64,000 bases of DNA from Cheiracanthium punctorium (lineage: Eukaryota; Arthropoda; Arachnida; Araneae; Cheiracanthiidae), in the NCBI GenBank assembly GCA_038373885.1, contig JAWZYV010013024.1:185143-249142 (forward strand). Reading direction: 5' to 3'. The notes below the pieces were generated by a model. It ran no database searches. It worked only from the letters and a program-made list of their open reading frames with translations, and was not told where the DNA came from. The position numbers were made by a program, and so were the translations under genes. Positions 11,456-23,148 of the stretch are shown one piece after another (the stretch's first letter is position 1; each line of letters begins with the position of its first letter).

Positions 11456-12385
11456 GGTTGCTTATTGTCAGGCCAAGTTCCATTTTTAGTTAATTCTTTG
11501 ATTTTATAGAAAATTTTAACAGTGGGATCTTTGGGTAATTCTTCTACTTCTAATTTCTTGATAGTGTCATCCATTTTGGTAAGGTAATCTTCTTTGTTAA
11601 TAATTACGATTTTGCCGGTTTTATCCGTGTTTAAACAGGTGATATTAGTATTTTTCTTTAAATTGTTTAAACATTGATGATCTTCATAATCGTGAGTGGG
11701 GAGTTTCTAGTTAACTTTTAATTTCCTTTTGAACTATTAGTCTTAAGTAGTTTTTATCATGAGGGGAGAGGTTGGCTATTGTGGTTTCAATACTTTCTAT
11801 AGTGTCTAGAATATTTAAATCATCATCTAAAATATACTTTGGTCGTAGATTCAGGACTTCATGTTGATGTTTACTTAATGGATAGTTTGAGACATTTATA
11901 TATTGGTTTTCTGTTTTCAACGGAACGTTTTTTAAGTTGTTTTTGTTCTTAAGCCAGAATTTCAGTTTTCGTCGGTGGTTTCTTTCATAAATTTGGTGTG
12001 TTTGTTCGGTAAAAGATTTTATTTTAGACATGGCTGAAGTAAAAGTGGGGGGGGGGGATATAAAGAGTGTTTAAAAATATCTTGTAAGTTTCGTTACGCT
12101 ATTCGTGAGTTTTGTAATTAAAGCGTAATTCCGTCGAATGCATTTTTTCAAAAGCTGCCGCTCAAAATGAAAGAGTTCTTTGCCGAATACTTTGAAAATG
12201 AAACGGTTATAAGTTTGAAGGAATCTTGGGGTTAAGTTGAAATACAAGCAGTCTTCAAGAAAGGCTAAGTGTTCAAGTTCACGGGCTTTAGATTTAGCAG
12301 TTTTTCAGAGTTTCTTGTAGGGTTCAGACGATTCGTAAGGATACACTGGTGTCATCATAAGTTGCTTGACGGAAGGTTCAAAAAA
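11456..12385 (-). pseudogene. Penelope-like element, 5' half, inverted
   Basis: Minus-strand sequence reading from about 12385 downward: a conserved N-terminal region (ELEHLAFLEDCLYFNL, then FERQLLKKCIRRNYALITKL), then 12031-11711 with HQHEVLNLRPKYILDDDLN and SIETTIANLSPHDKNYLRL, then 11574-11480 ending KIFYKIKELTKNGTW. The last motif lies just before the RPIVS block of reverse transcriptase in the second copy, so this half is lost at the start of RT. Stops and frame changes break it. The junction with the plus-strand 3' end is at about 11455-11465. Confidence 0.75.
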
Positions 12386-13220
12386 GTAATGATATTAAAA
12401 CCTTACCTGCAGGGGAGGGAAAACCCGAAGTAATTTTATAAAAGATGGTAGTAGCGCTTCATGCATAACAAGCTGCTACCGTGCATACCGAGTGTAAAGC
12501 TGCTACCGTGGGATTTTAGATGTGTATTTTTAATATTTTAATGAAAGTCCTTCTTACTACTTTTAATTAAATATTTTATATAATTTTTGTATTTTAAGCA
12601 TATATTATGAAAGATAATATATGTTTTTACTATTTTATTATATCTGTTATGTCAAAGAAATGTAATTAAGTTCTTGAATTTTTCACGTGTTAGTAAATGT
12701 TAAATAAAATAGAACATACTGAACAGACATTTTCAAAAACTGGAGAAATATTATGCTCATTTTGATGGACTTGGATGACTTGCTGCTACGTAGCAGCAGA
12801 ACTGTTCTTCATTATTCATATACCAAAATAAATAAATCTAGAGGTCTTACAGATAAGAATCTGCATATACAAGAGAGCTATCAATGTTATAATATTAATG
12901 TTTTATTTTCCTATTATTTGCATATGCTGATATACCTATATGTTATCAGATATATAGGTATATTAGCAAACACAGGGGGAGATAAAATCGATTAAAGGAG
13001 CAAATGTCAAATAGCTCCTAACACCCACCCACTCACCCCCGATCAGATCTCAGCAACCATGCAATTATTAAAAAAAGCAATAGATAAAAACTATTTTCCT
13101 GCTGCTAAAGTATCATGGGCACTGGATGATTATATCCTTTTCAAAAAAGTAAAAAATTTAAATTATCCTAGAGATATTTGTTATTTTAAAACTGTGTTTA
13201 AATTGTATATTAAATTTTAA
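12386..13220. other. Stretch without a gene
   Basis: AT-rich DNA with no recognised gene. Confidence 0.5.
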
Positions 13221-13221
13221 T

Positions 13222-13350
13222 GTATGTCATAAAAGAATGTAGTATGTGATAATTCAGAATTCATTATGTGATAATATTTTGATCCGGTAGGTGAGTTGAG
13301 TTTTGGAAAGTTTTCTTCGAATAACATTTGTTATGTTAAAACTGTTTAAA
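13222..13350 (+). repeat. Repeat shared with 19430-19640
   Basis: ATTCATTATGTGATAATATT, then TTTTGATCC… and TTTTCTTCGAATAACATTTG match a segment near 19550-19640, and part of the motif (TTTGATCCTG…TTTTCTTCGAATGACC) also occurs at 19450-19500. The 19.5-kb site therefore holds two diverged tandem units of roughly 110 bp. Confidence 0.55.
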
Positions 13351-13639
13351 TTGTATGTTTGACATCCAAGAATCCCCCGTAGCAGAAACACCGCGACACG
13401 GCGACAATGTCGCGGACACAGAAATCTGCTTGCGGACAGTTTTTGTCGGCATATTACAAAAAAAAAAAAAAAAAAATTTAACTGTCCGCAACTTTCGGGA
13501 ACATTTTGCCGCGGCTTGTTACGCTGTCTCCGCTCTGCGATGACGTCACTAACGTGAAAAACGCGCGAAAAGGAACGGCCGAATCTAGCTTTTACACACC
13601 TGAATCCTCCTGGTTTCCCATTTTTATTATTTGCCAACG

Positions 13640-15560
13640 ATCATCATTTTCTATTTCCCCTGCACCATTTTGGATTCGTTTTGCGGCCCATCGCAAAAAT
13701 GCATTTATTTAAAATGTCCCCGTTCAGATAAATACGATTAAATACAATAACCCATCATAAAAATATGAATGACTGATTGAAAACGGCCCTTCTACAAAAT
13801 TACCTTCTAAATTGGACCTTTCTCACAGATATTGCTCATTAAAATGTCTTTTACAAATGTTCTATTTTTTTTTCAGATCGAAATATTATTGTTATTGCTT
13901 TTTTCATCTTATGTTTTCATTTGCACGAGCTGATTACCCCGAAAGTGCCCCTACTGCAATGTTTTGTTTTTTGCTGACTCATGTGAGAACTCGATCGACA
14001 GAACTATGTGCGTATTTCGCTTAGGAATTGAGGGAAGAGGGAAGAAAATATAGTTGAAAAATACAAAATTGTTTTAAGTCATCTAAGAATTTAATTTCCT
14101 CAAATATCGGTAGTTACGAATTATTAACAATTATTATTCGAGAGTTCGTTGCCAGTTGTTTAGTTATTCCTCTTCGATGTTTTAATTGTTTTGCACACTT
14201 GCAATCTTTTTCGCTCTTTTTTTTTTTTCCCCTGAACGATTTACTCTATTTAACCGGCTTTCTTATCATGCATTATTCATGATTATTACAGATATTTACT
14301 AACCATAAATAACTACGAATGATATAAAAAGTGTCTTAGCAAAACTACATTTTGCGATTCTGAAATTAAGTGGGACTTCCAGAAATTGATCTGAAATAGA
14401 GTGATTTGAGACATTTTGCGAATACAGCACTTGAAATGTATTATGTTTTGCCAAAATTAAGCATAGGTATAGCTGGGGTTATTTGCACCCGGTGCAGCCC
14501 TTTCGTTTTCTGCCACATTTTACTAAAGGCCAGAGCAGACTTCAGTGCTTTCCGTAAGCTAGAATGGGTACTCAATGTATTTTTCCGTATCTTCAAGACA
14601 GATTGTGGAGAAAAGTGTCCGCATTGTATGTTTGACGTGGTTTTGTGGTTTCACAGGTTATCCTTTGTTTTCGAATCCCGACTGGTCATTAAAAGCCTAT
14701 AAATTTTTCGACCCTGCACTGTTTCCCCCCTTTTATAAAGTGTGCACGTGCAAATTGACCTTTAAAAAATTCCCCTCATATCGTGTAGCGTACGGCGATC
14801 GCACACGAGTCTGCGCTCGCCTTAATTGTCAAAATTCTCCGGTCGCTTATCTTTGTTTTTATCCCCCCCCCCTCCTCCCCTCTTATTACGCCACTCTTTT
14901 GCTTATAAAAAAAGTGGAGTAATTTCAGAATTAGGTAATTCAGACTATTGATAAGATTTGGTATTCTAAATTTACAAATCATATACATCTGAAAATTTGA
15001 AAAATTTCAACATTTTACTAAATGAAGAAAAAGAAAAATTAAAGCAAAGGTAAAGCAATTCTGGAAAATTAAGTCTTTAGAAAACAAATAATTGTCATAG
15101 TCTAACAGTTAGGTTATTCTTAGAATAAACTATTACCAATTTAAGCTTATTTTGCTCTCAAAAACTAAAAAAACAAAACAATTTTTTAATAAATAATTCC
15201 GGAAGTTTTTTTCCTTATGAAATTGTTTAAATACTTTCTGTAACAGAATGTTATTTACTTTAATCAGCCAGTTACGAAACTTGCTGCTTAAAATAAAATT
15301 TGTAATTCATTTACAAATATTTTAATAGACTTTAATATTTTAATATATAAAGATTTTAATATACTTTTTTTTTTTTTTACATTACGAAATTGAAGTTTAA
15401 GAAAGAAGATTTATTGCTTTTAAGGGATCAGTTTACACCAAAGGTCAAAGAATCAATTTTCTTTCTGCTTGCTAAATTATAAAAATTTTCACACCTTATT
15501 TTTAATCATATGCCAATAATATCATACTGCAACTTTTTTTCATATACTCAGCGCAATTTC
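13640..15560 (+). repeat. Large dispersed repeat, partial copy A
   Basis: Collinear with 58500-60170 over about 1.7 kb. Shared landmarks in order: ATACGATTAAATACAATAACCC, CTCAAATATCGGTAGTTACG, TTCGTTGCCAG, GCACAC, CCGGCTTTCTTA/TCGGCTTTCTTA, GATAAGATTTGGTATTC/GACAAGATTTGGTATTC, TTTAAGCTTATTTT. Divergence is substantial and each copy has its own insertions. No coding capacity recognised. It is a non-autonomous repeat whose best-bounded copy is 58150-61985. Confidence 0.7.
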
Positions 15561-15667
15561 ATTGGCAAACAAACTCTTTAGATGGCTTTTTCTCCATGTT
15601 CATATTTTCTTTAATTACATGTTTTTAACATGCTATGGATTTTTTTTTTCTTTTGGTATTTGAGATA

Positions 15668-15704
<37 letters not shown>

Positions 15705-15796
15705 TTGTACATGTTCTTCATTACTGTTCTTATCTGATAAATCTGTGCATGGAATTAGCCTTCAGTTTTTTTCTTTTCAGGGGTCTGTCGAGGTCG

Positions 15797-16022
15797 AAAT
15801 CGGGTCCGAAAACGGACCCTTCACAAAATTCAACAAGTTAAAAACGGACCCTTCACAAAATTCAACAAGTTAAAAACGGACCCTTCACAAAATTCAACAA
15901 GTTAAAAACGGACCCTTCACAAAATTCAATATCAGAAAAACGGACCCTTCAGAAAATTCAATATCGGAAAAACGGACCCTTCACAAAATTCAGTTTGACC
16001 AAAACGGCCCTTTCACAAAATA
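15797..16022 (+). repeat. 32-bp minisatellite with hairpin start
   Basis: Seven units of 32 bp starting at 15812, each with ACGGACCCTTCACAAAATTC. The first three are virtually identical; later ones drift (AATATCAG, AATATCGG, AGTTTGACC). The array opens with a perfect hairpin GGGTCCG-AAAA-CGGACCC (about 15802-15819). Related single units occur in the dispersed repeats at 13785-13800, 58590-58700 and 18235-18352, so the array probably expanded from a family member. Confidence 0.85.
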
Positions 16023-17460
16023 ACTATTGCACTTTTCAATTGAGTTTAGGAATTATTATCATTTAGCGATCGCCGATCGGCACCCGATAATATCTTGGCC
16101 TAAATGTAAACAATGTTGATGATGATGACAGGAGGTAGGTTGATTGGAGGCCCTAAGCCAGGGGGATAAATTACACCGCCTACGATTGCAGTTTGAAGCA
16201 GACGCCTGCACTTGTCTGTTCTTCCTCCTAAGTTCCCCTCACCTGCTATGTAGGAGCTCTCTTTCTAGGAATAAAAATCGGACTAGTAGCGAGCACTCAT
16301 TTATTATTTCTTTTCATGTGAGTTGTGTTTATGCCAAAAAAATTAAACATCAAGACATATTCCAATATAATATTAATAAGGCTCATTGCCAGAAGAAAAG
16401 GTGATGACAGCTGTCATTCTCGGATAATTACAACGTTCTTCATGAATAAAGCCATTGGCGTATGTAAAAAGGGCAGCCAGGTTGGGGAGGAGATTAAAAG
16501 AAAGCACTTTGTTTTCCAAACTGGCACATTTATGCACCATGTATTAAATGTTCAGAAATCGTTTGATGCAATCTCAAAATGATTAACTTGGTCCTAAATC
16601 TTATTCTAAAAGACAGACATAAATTCAGATTAATGCAATGTTTCAAAATCGCGCAAGCGTTCTAACTCGCAATAATTCGTTTTGCATTTTGAAATGAATC
16701 CATAATTCTCTAATGTAAATATCTGTAATAACTATAAATAATCTGAAGTAGAAAGGCCATGTAATGATTACACTAAAAGCAATCATTAAGAACAACTTGC
16801 AAGAGTGCATAACAACCAATTCAAAACAACGGGAGCTGTCATTACGTGGCTAAGTCTAAGCTTATTGTTCACTAATTCCCAACTGCATACTTATCAAACA
16901 TAACATCCTTACGGGTGAAATCATTTTCAACTCCCTTCTTTCCCCCCAACTGAAAGCGTAATGTGCCAGATGGCCCTTTTACATTGCTGAAAAAACAAAC
17001 ATTCCAAGGGCATCTTTCAGATCAGGCAAATAAAAGAAAACAGAAAAAATTATTTATAAAAGGACATTTTATCTAGTTGCATGGCATAGGGGAGAGAAAA
17101 AGGACTGCCAGACGTTAAAGGATTGCCGGGTGCCGCGCCCTGTTTCCTGTTTAATCGGTCGAGAATCCACACTGTGGAATGTGAAATGGGATAAATATAG
17201 GTCAATCACTGCTCAAAGCTGGAAAAAGGGGGGGGGTAGAAATAGTGTAATACTGCATTTTTTCATTCTTGGGAGTGAACAACAAAGCATAGGAGTGATT
17301 TTATTGGGATTTAATATCATTTTAAAGAGCGGTCATAGGGGTACACTACAGAGAAATGCTATCGGCATAGGCAGGGCCGTAGCGAGCAATTTTTTGCTAG
17401 AACCTATCATTTTTGATAGAAGACTGAAAATTTATAACTTAATTAAATTTTTTAAACTTA
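16023..17460. other. Stretch without a gene
   Basis: I see no gene. Mixed composition near 16100-16300 (TGGAGGCCCTAAGCCAGGGG, 16146-16165), otherwise AT-rich. A short frame at 16325-16582 has no recognised motif. Confidence 0.45.
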
Positions 17461-18234
17461 ATTAATGCATGGGCACATCTTACAGACTGGGAATTTTCTG
17501 TTTGGAGACCATATAAAAATGTACATTTGTATTTATTTAGATTTAATCTTCCAACATTTATTATAATCATTACTGTAAAATTCTGTGCCCCCCCCCCCTT
17601 TTTTTAACATAAATTTGTGATTTACTGTAAAATATTTGTGAAAAATATTTAAGGAATAAAACCCCAGGTCAGTGTTTTGGGGATATTCTGTGTACACTGA
17701 CAAGTAATTTTTCTTTAATGGCACAAGTTGAAATTAATTTTTAAAATTGTTAGCTAATTTCTCCCATCTGTAATTATCTGCAACTTATTTTTGCTTTCCC
17801 TTCAATTGTTGAAATTTAACTAGATTTAAAAATTGCATTTTTCACATTGTTAGTATTAGAGTATTTCTAGTCGAAACTGACAGACATTGTAATATTTAAA
17901 AATTACTAAAGTTTGAATTTGGAGTGTAAATAACTGTTTAGTACCTGCAATTTAAAATCAAAACTACCATGGCCTACGTTTATTATAAAATCTGTTTTTT
18001 AATCATTTAAAAGTAAAGATTTAAAGCTTTATATTTTTAATTTTAATCGAATTTTTTTTTAAATATTGTTCCAGGGTATGACTATCCCGAATGTTCGGTG
18101 AACAGGAATTATTCAGTTTTGGCCAACATTTTTTAAGGGAACTAACTATACCCATTTTGTTTTTAATTTTTTAAAAAATATTCAATTCTATTTCGTGATT
18201 GCTTTCTTTCTCAAAAATGAAAAAGAAAATTGGA

Positions 18235-18352
18235 AGAAGTTCACAAAATAAGGAAAGATTCACAAAAATAGAAAAAATTCACAAAATTAGGTATAAATTC
18301 ACAAAATTAATTATAAATTCACAAAATTAGGTAAAATTTCACAAAAATAGGA
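18235..18352 (+). repeat. Degenerate TTCACAAAATTAGG array
   Basis: Six short units of TTCACAAAAT(TA)AGG at about 16-20 bp spacing. They share the TTCACAAAAT core with the 32-bp minisatellite at 15.8 kb and end in TAGGACCC, so this looks like a decayed relative. Confidence 0.6.
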
Positions 18353-18889
18353 CCCTGGGAAAGAAACCTGGACTGACCCCTGCTTTTGTATTTTACAGAA
18401 ATCATATGAAGATATGTTACATTTTATTGTTTTACACTGTATCGTATATTAGTAGAAAAACTTTTAGATGCAATATTAGATGTATCTGAAAATCCATGCA
18501 CAGCCTTGTGTAATATATATTCGAAAATCTTTTATTATTATTATTTTTTTAATTAGACAAAATTTTTATTTTTTTAAGTAGTAGATTTTTTTTAAAATCA
18601 GTTTTTAAACTTTTTAAATAATTTTACTTAAATGTGCAGTTTAAAGAAATTTATTTTTCAAAATGTACTATTAGTTGAACATTGAAAGGCATCCAGTTCC
18701 TCATTTGTATTATAGTTTTAAAAAATGCTGAAATGGTAAATTTGGTTGAAATGGTATTTAAAAAACTATTTCCTTAAAGGGACTTAGTTAGCATGCCACA
18801 AAAAAATTAAAATTATTTAAAATATTTTTAACATTATTTCTTACATATCTTATTTATAATAATAATTTTTATTGATATATTTTAAGAAT

Positions 18890-19290
18890 AAAAGAATAGT
18901 GCCTTTTTAAAAACTTATATTCACATTTCATGAATGAGCAAGCATCAAATTAGAAGAGTGTGTGTAAGAAGAAGAACAAATACATTTCAGTAACTTGATT
19001 TTAAATGGTGCTGTGCATCCAACAGTTGGATGCAATACAAAATTTGTATATGACTCTGAAAAAGGGAGAAAAATAAAGGAACTAACTATGCACTGTAAGT
19101 CAAAACACACATTACAACCCTACAAGTTTTGTGGATAAGCCCTAGTCCTTTTCAGATTATTTCGAACCAGTTTTCTGTAATATGCTATCTAACTATACTT
19201 TATCATGGAACTCAAGTACCCTTTTTGAAAACAGGCTGTCCTTTTTTAATCTTTTCCGGCGGCCTTTTTTTTTTTCTCTAGAGTCAACAC
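18890..19290 (+). repeat. Dispersed repeat segment, copy B (3' part)
   Basis: Collinear with 60405-60560 and 61265-61455 of the large repeat. Landmarks: AGTGCCTTTTTAAAAA, CATGAATGAGCAAGCA, GATGCAATACAAAATTTG, then ACTATGCACTGTAAGTC and CTAGAGTCAACACTATT. The interval between the two parts is much shorter here than in the 58-62 kb copy. Confidence 0.6.
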
Positions 19291-19699
19291 TATTTAACAG
19301 CAGTGGTTAAAAATTGTTGGTTTTATGTATGAATTATCCTCTAAAATTACACGCAAAATTTTGCAGACTGATTATGAAACTCTGAAAGTTTGTCGCAGAC
19401 AGCTACAAAACTTTCTGCCACTGGGCAAGAATCCATTAAGTGACGATACTTTGATCCTGTGTGTGCCTTTTGTTTTGAAATGTTTTCTTCGAATGACCTT
19501 TGCTTTTTTAAACTGTGTTTAGATTTTTTATGAAATTTTAATGTTTGTCATGCAAAAATTCATTATGTGATAATATATTTTGATTCTGAGTGTGTTTCGA
19601 GTTTTGGGATGTTTTCTTACATTTGCAGTACTATCTTAAAATTTTGTCTGCATTGTGTAGAACATATGAACTATGTGCGTGAATAACAATTTTAAAGAT

Positions 19700-20224
19700 T
19701 TTATTTGAGTTATATGTTATCTTGCAATTAAATTTTCTTTTAATGATTAATAATTTCAATTCTATGTGCAATTTTTTACGAAATAGAAATGTTTCGTGAG
19801 TTTTTCATGTCATTTAATTCCCGGGTGTAATTATTATTAGGGCTTTAAAAGGTGCATTTTTCTTTATTAATTGCATTATTTAGCCATATAAATATATATC
19901 ATGCAGAGTTTGAGGAGTCTTTTTAATTTATACCTTTAATTTAGCCATTGTTGACAATATGCTGCTATCTGTAAGCTAATAAGACATGCCTATGAGCTAA
20001 ATTTAAACTGGAATTTTATTTTTTTTAATTAATAGATTTCCTGTTTATGCAGTGTTATTTTGCCTAAAAATATTTTTGTTTCATTATTAAAACTGAAATG
20101 ACACTCATGTCCCCGTCCTATCACTTTTAATATATGAAGGTTTATAACTGTTTATTTTATGATAACGTACTTCACAAATAGCAATTTTTTTATTTGATCG
20201 ATTGTATTACACGGGTTTGAAGGG

Positions 20225-20257
<33 letters not shown>

Positions 20258-21258
20258 TTATAATAAAGACGATCTTGGTGAGTTGACGAAATAGTAATTT
20301 AAAGTTTTGAGCTACTTTTGTTGCTGCACACACCCGATGCTCCAAGGAGGAGAATCGTATTTCCTCTTTCCAGGCTTATTAACAGGATTGCATCTGTTGT
20401 CTAACTAGCCTGACCCAAAGTATCACCTTTGGTGCAAGTGATAAAGCACAGAGAAAAATTGTCCTCCTCCTACAGAGTTGCATCTAACCTTTCTCATATA
20501 AAAAGAGTATTGAAAGGAAGCACATGATACAAATTAATGATATTAGAACAATTAATAATATTTGTATTTAAAATTTTTATTTTTTTATTTCACACGTTAC
20601 CTTTTTTCCAAACTTTGGACGACATGCACAACCTAAAGATATAAGTATTTATTTTACAAATATTTTTTCCAAATTAGGGATACCAAAGTACAGCTTTTTT
20701 GCTATTAGAAGTCTCTTATCTAAAATATACATTTTTCGTCCCCCTACTTAGTAGTCCCCAAATGTCAGTGATTTTGCCAACCATTTTAGCAGATCAACAA
20801 AGCTAACTCAAATAATTTAGGCAACAAATTTAAATTGTGCATAAGCTACACTAATAACAGAAAACATCTAACTCCCCAAAAAAAACAACTCAAACCTTTA
20901 ATCAGCAGTCCATTTTAAACCTAAAGAAACTGAGGGGTTTAGTAACTGTCCATACAAGTTATTTAAAATGGGAAAACAGTAGTTTGTAAAGTTAAACTCC
21001 CAATAAACATTTACATAAACAAAAGCACTTACCTTGACCTTTTTGTTTCTCTCTCTCTCTCTCTCTTTTTTTGATTGGATTGCCTTGACACACTTCTTTT
21101 AAAACCCTATTCTAGCACCTAGACATTTTGCCTATTACAACCAGTGACACAATTATTATGATGTCATTCTTCAGTATGTCAAATATTATATGCAAATTTC
21201 TATAGATATAATTAAAATTTTTAATAAATTCTTAAATTGTATTTGCTCTAAATTTCAG
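19700..21258. other. Likely intron sequence upstream of the first visible host exon
   Basis: No gene seen. Holds a 32-bp A run (20225-20256) and a CT repeat (21048-21066). The host exon's acceptor follows a polypyrimidine-poor but acceptable tract at 21245-21258. I looked for the preceding AHSA1 exon (Trp-rich WHW region) and did not find it. Confidence 0.5.
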
Positions 21259-21369
21259 GAAAATGTGAAATAACTGAAATTACAAAGTGTGAAGGAGATG
21301 CTGTTGTTAACAACAGAAAAGCAAAATTGATCTTTTTCTATGAATGGGACATTGAAATGAAATGGAAAG
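21259..21369 (+). CDS. AHSA1 (Hsp90 ATPase activator) exon
   Basis: A 111-bp internal exon flanked by TTTCAG and GTAACA. It encodes GKCEITEITKCEGDAVV, then NNRKAKLIFFYEWDIEMKW, ending in the first base of a Gly codon. From memory human AHSA1 has GKCEVTEVSK and NNRKGKLIFFYEW at the same place, so the match is nearly unambiguous. Aha1 is a cytosolic co-chaperone whose N-terminal domain binds the Hsp90 middle domain and stimulates its ATPase; this exon is in that N-terminal domain. Phase: two bases of a codon at the start, one at the end. The next exon begins with GT to complete the Gly codon. Confidence 0.93.
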
Positions 21370-21440
21370 GTAACAGAGTTTTATAAAAACTGAAGTTTCA
21401 TATGCTAGAATATATGCAAATTCACATTTAACAGCACTTA

Positions 21441-22580
21441 GGGCCGGATTCAAACGAAACAGAGTTCTATCGTTTTCCGTTGCGATCGCGGAAATTTTCG
21501 ACTGATTCCTATGTTTCCTATTCAAGTGAAACCTGTCTATCGCTTTTGGATCACGTGACACTGCGATTGGTGTTTTGCTATCGTTTTTCAAAAGCGATCG
21601 TTTTCTCGAACATGGCGGATCGATCGGCGGATGGTTGATGAGAAGATTACAACAACAATGAAGACTCGTTATTTAAAATTCCGAAGCAATCCGTTGGAAT
21701 TATCAGACAGGGAATTCTGCAAAAGATTTAGGCCTGCGGAAAGCTGAATTTTCTCGCAGAACAGAATATCTGTAGGGTTTATTTTCTGTCGGCCTTTGAG
21801 TTCTACTCTAGCAGACACTACGATGCAGGCGCCATCTGTAGTCCTTTTTTTAAATCGTTTATTGCTCGATAAATGTTTGATATTTGAAACAGCGCGAAAA
21901 AATACATTAACGAATAATTTCTCGCTAAAATAAGCATCCTAGCAACCCTCCTAAACAAATACAAATATTCATATCATTATATTAAGGATGTCTTTGATTG
22001 TTAATTATATATCAGAACATGAAATATATAGTAATTCTACCCCTCCATTATAATTATAAACAGCTTCTCTGCTACAGAAAAATAAAATATAGTAGGCAAA
22101 CTAGAGAACAATTATTATACGATAATTCGAACAATTCAACATGATAATTATGACGAACAATACTATTATCAATAATTAAAAAAAAATCTTCATAAATTAA
22201 AAATGCGTTTCCATGATTATAAACATACAAAAAATATTAACCTAAACCAGTTAAAATTTTAAAACATTAACCTACAATACTGTTGGGGAAAAAAGCTCAA
22301 ACATAAATAAATAAACAGTTAGTCGTCGCCATTCAGTTAAAAATTTTTTCCAGAGAAAGATGCGATTTTTTTATTGGTTAACAGCGACTTTCTACGTCAC
22401 CGGAAGTTGCGTTTTCAATCTGTGGCGATAAAGTTTCGATCTAGCAAACTTGTAAGTTCGATCGCCTATTTTGTTTCACTTTGAATACACTTTTGCGATC
22501 GCTTGTAAAAGCGATCGAACTTCCAGAGAGAAAACGATCGTTTTGGAGACGACCGATCGCGTTTTGTTTGAATCGGGCCC
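21441..22580. mobile_element. Harbinger-like non-autonomous element
   Basis: A 1140-bp element with ends GGGCCGGATTCAAACGAAAC and, inverted from the right, GGGCCCGATTCAAACAAAAC. It is flanked by TTA on both sides (21438-21440 and 22581-22583), the 3-bp duplication typical of PIF/Harbinger. Both terminal regions are studded with GCGATCG and CGATCG motifs in inverted orientation, forming long imperfect subterminal repeats. It lies 71 bp downstream of an AHSA1 donor site. Only a small transposase-like fragment remains inside. Confidence 0.75.
21658..21747 (+). pseudogene. Harbinger transposase N-terminal fragment
   Basis: A 29-codon frame with NPLELSDREFCKRFR. This resembles the start of Harbinger transposases, where a short NP(L/F)E segment precedes 'D-E/R-E-F-x-x-R-(F/Y)-R'. 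It ends at a stop after PAES, and the rest of the enzyme is absent. The location inside an element with Harbinger-type ends supports the reading. Confidence 0.5.
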
Positions 22581-23148
22581 TTAATTTTTATTTTTCATTG
22601 TATACTATGTAGAAAAAGAAATATAACATGTAGGATTTTAGACTGTGGGGTCTTTTGTTGCTTCAACTCTTTAATCCATTTGAGTTAGCTTGAATGCTAA
22701 GATTTACTATGGAAATTTCTAATAGAAGTAACATGGATGTGCATCCCCCTTGTGAGATAAGAATGTTAGAAATTGGGGCTTTAGGGCTATTATCATTGAA
22801 TTGGAAGACTACTGTCATGAAGTGATGAAAGGCACTATAAATCAGGGTTAGCATAGTGTAAACCAAATGCTGTTTTTTTTTTTTTTTTTAAACGAATTAT
22901 TTCTTTTTAAAAAATAATTTAAAATTTGCTAATAGTACCAATAGAATAAGTTCTGATATACATAGTACGATCCATGAATTTTTGGACTGCGGACATTCCT
23001 GATGACAAAAGCAAATACCTAAAGTTGAACTGCTTGGAATGGATTCTTGAACCTTCCTCCACCTGATCAGATTGGTATAGCCCGTGTCATTTTGCTAAAC
23101 CATGTGCACAGCTGTTATCTGTTGCCTTTGCTTGGCGATGTAAGTAAA

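Noticed and set aside
13254..13637. 127-codon minus-strand frame
   Set aside because: It is interrupted by a homopolymer run translated as poly-Phe and contains no conserved motif; overlaps repeat DNA.
15797..16022. CRISPR-like array
   Set aside because: Units are directly adjacent 32-mers without unique spacers, in a eukaryotic genome with clear introns. It is a minisatellite.
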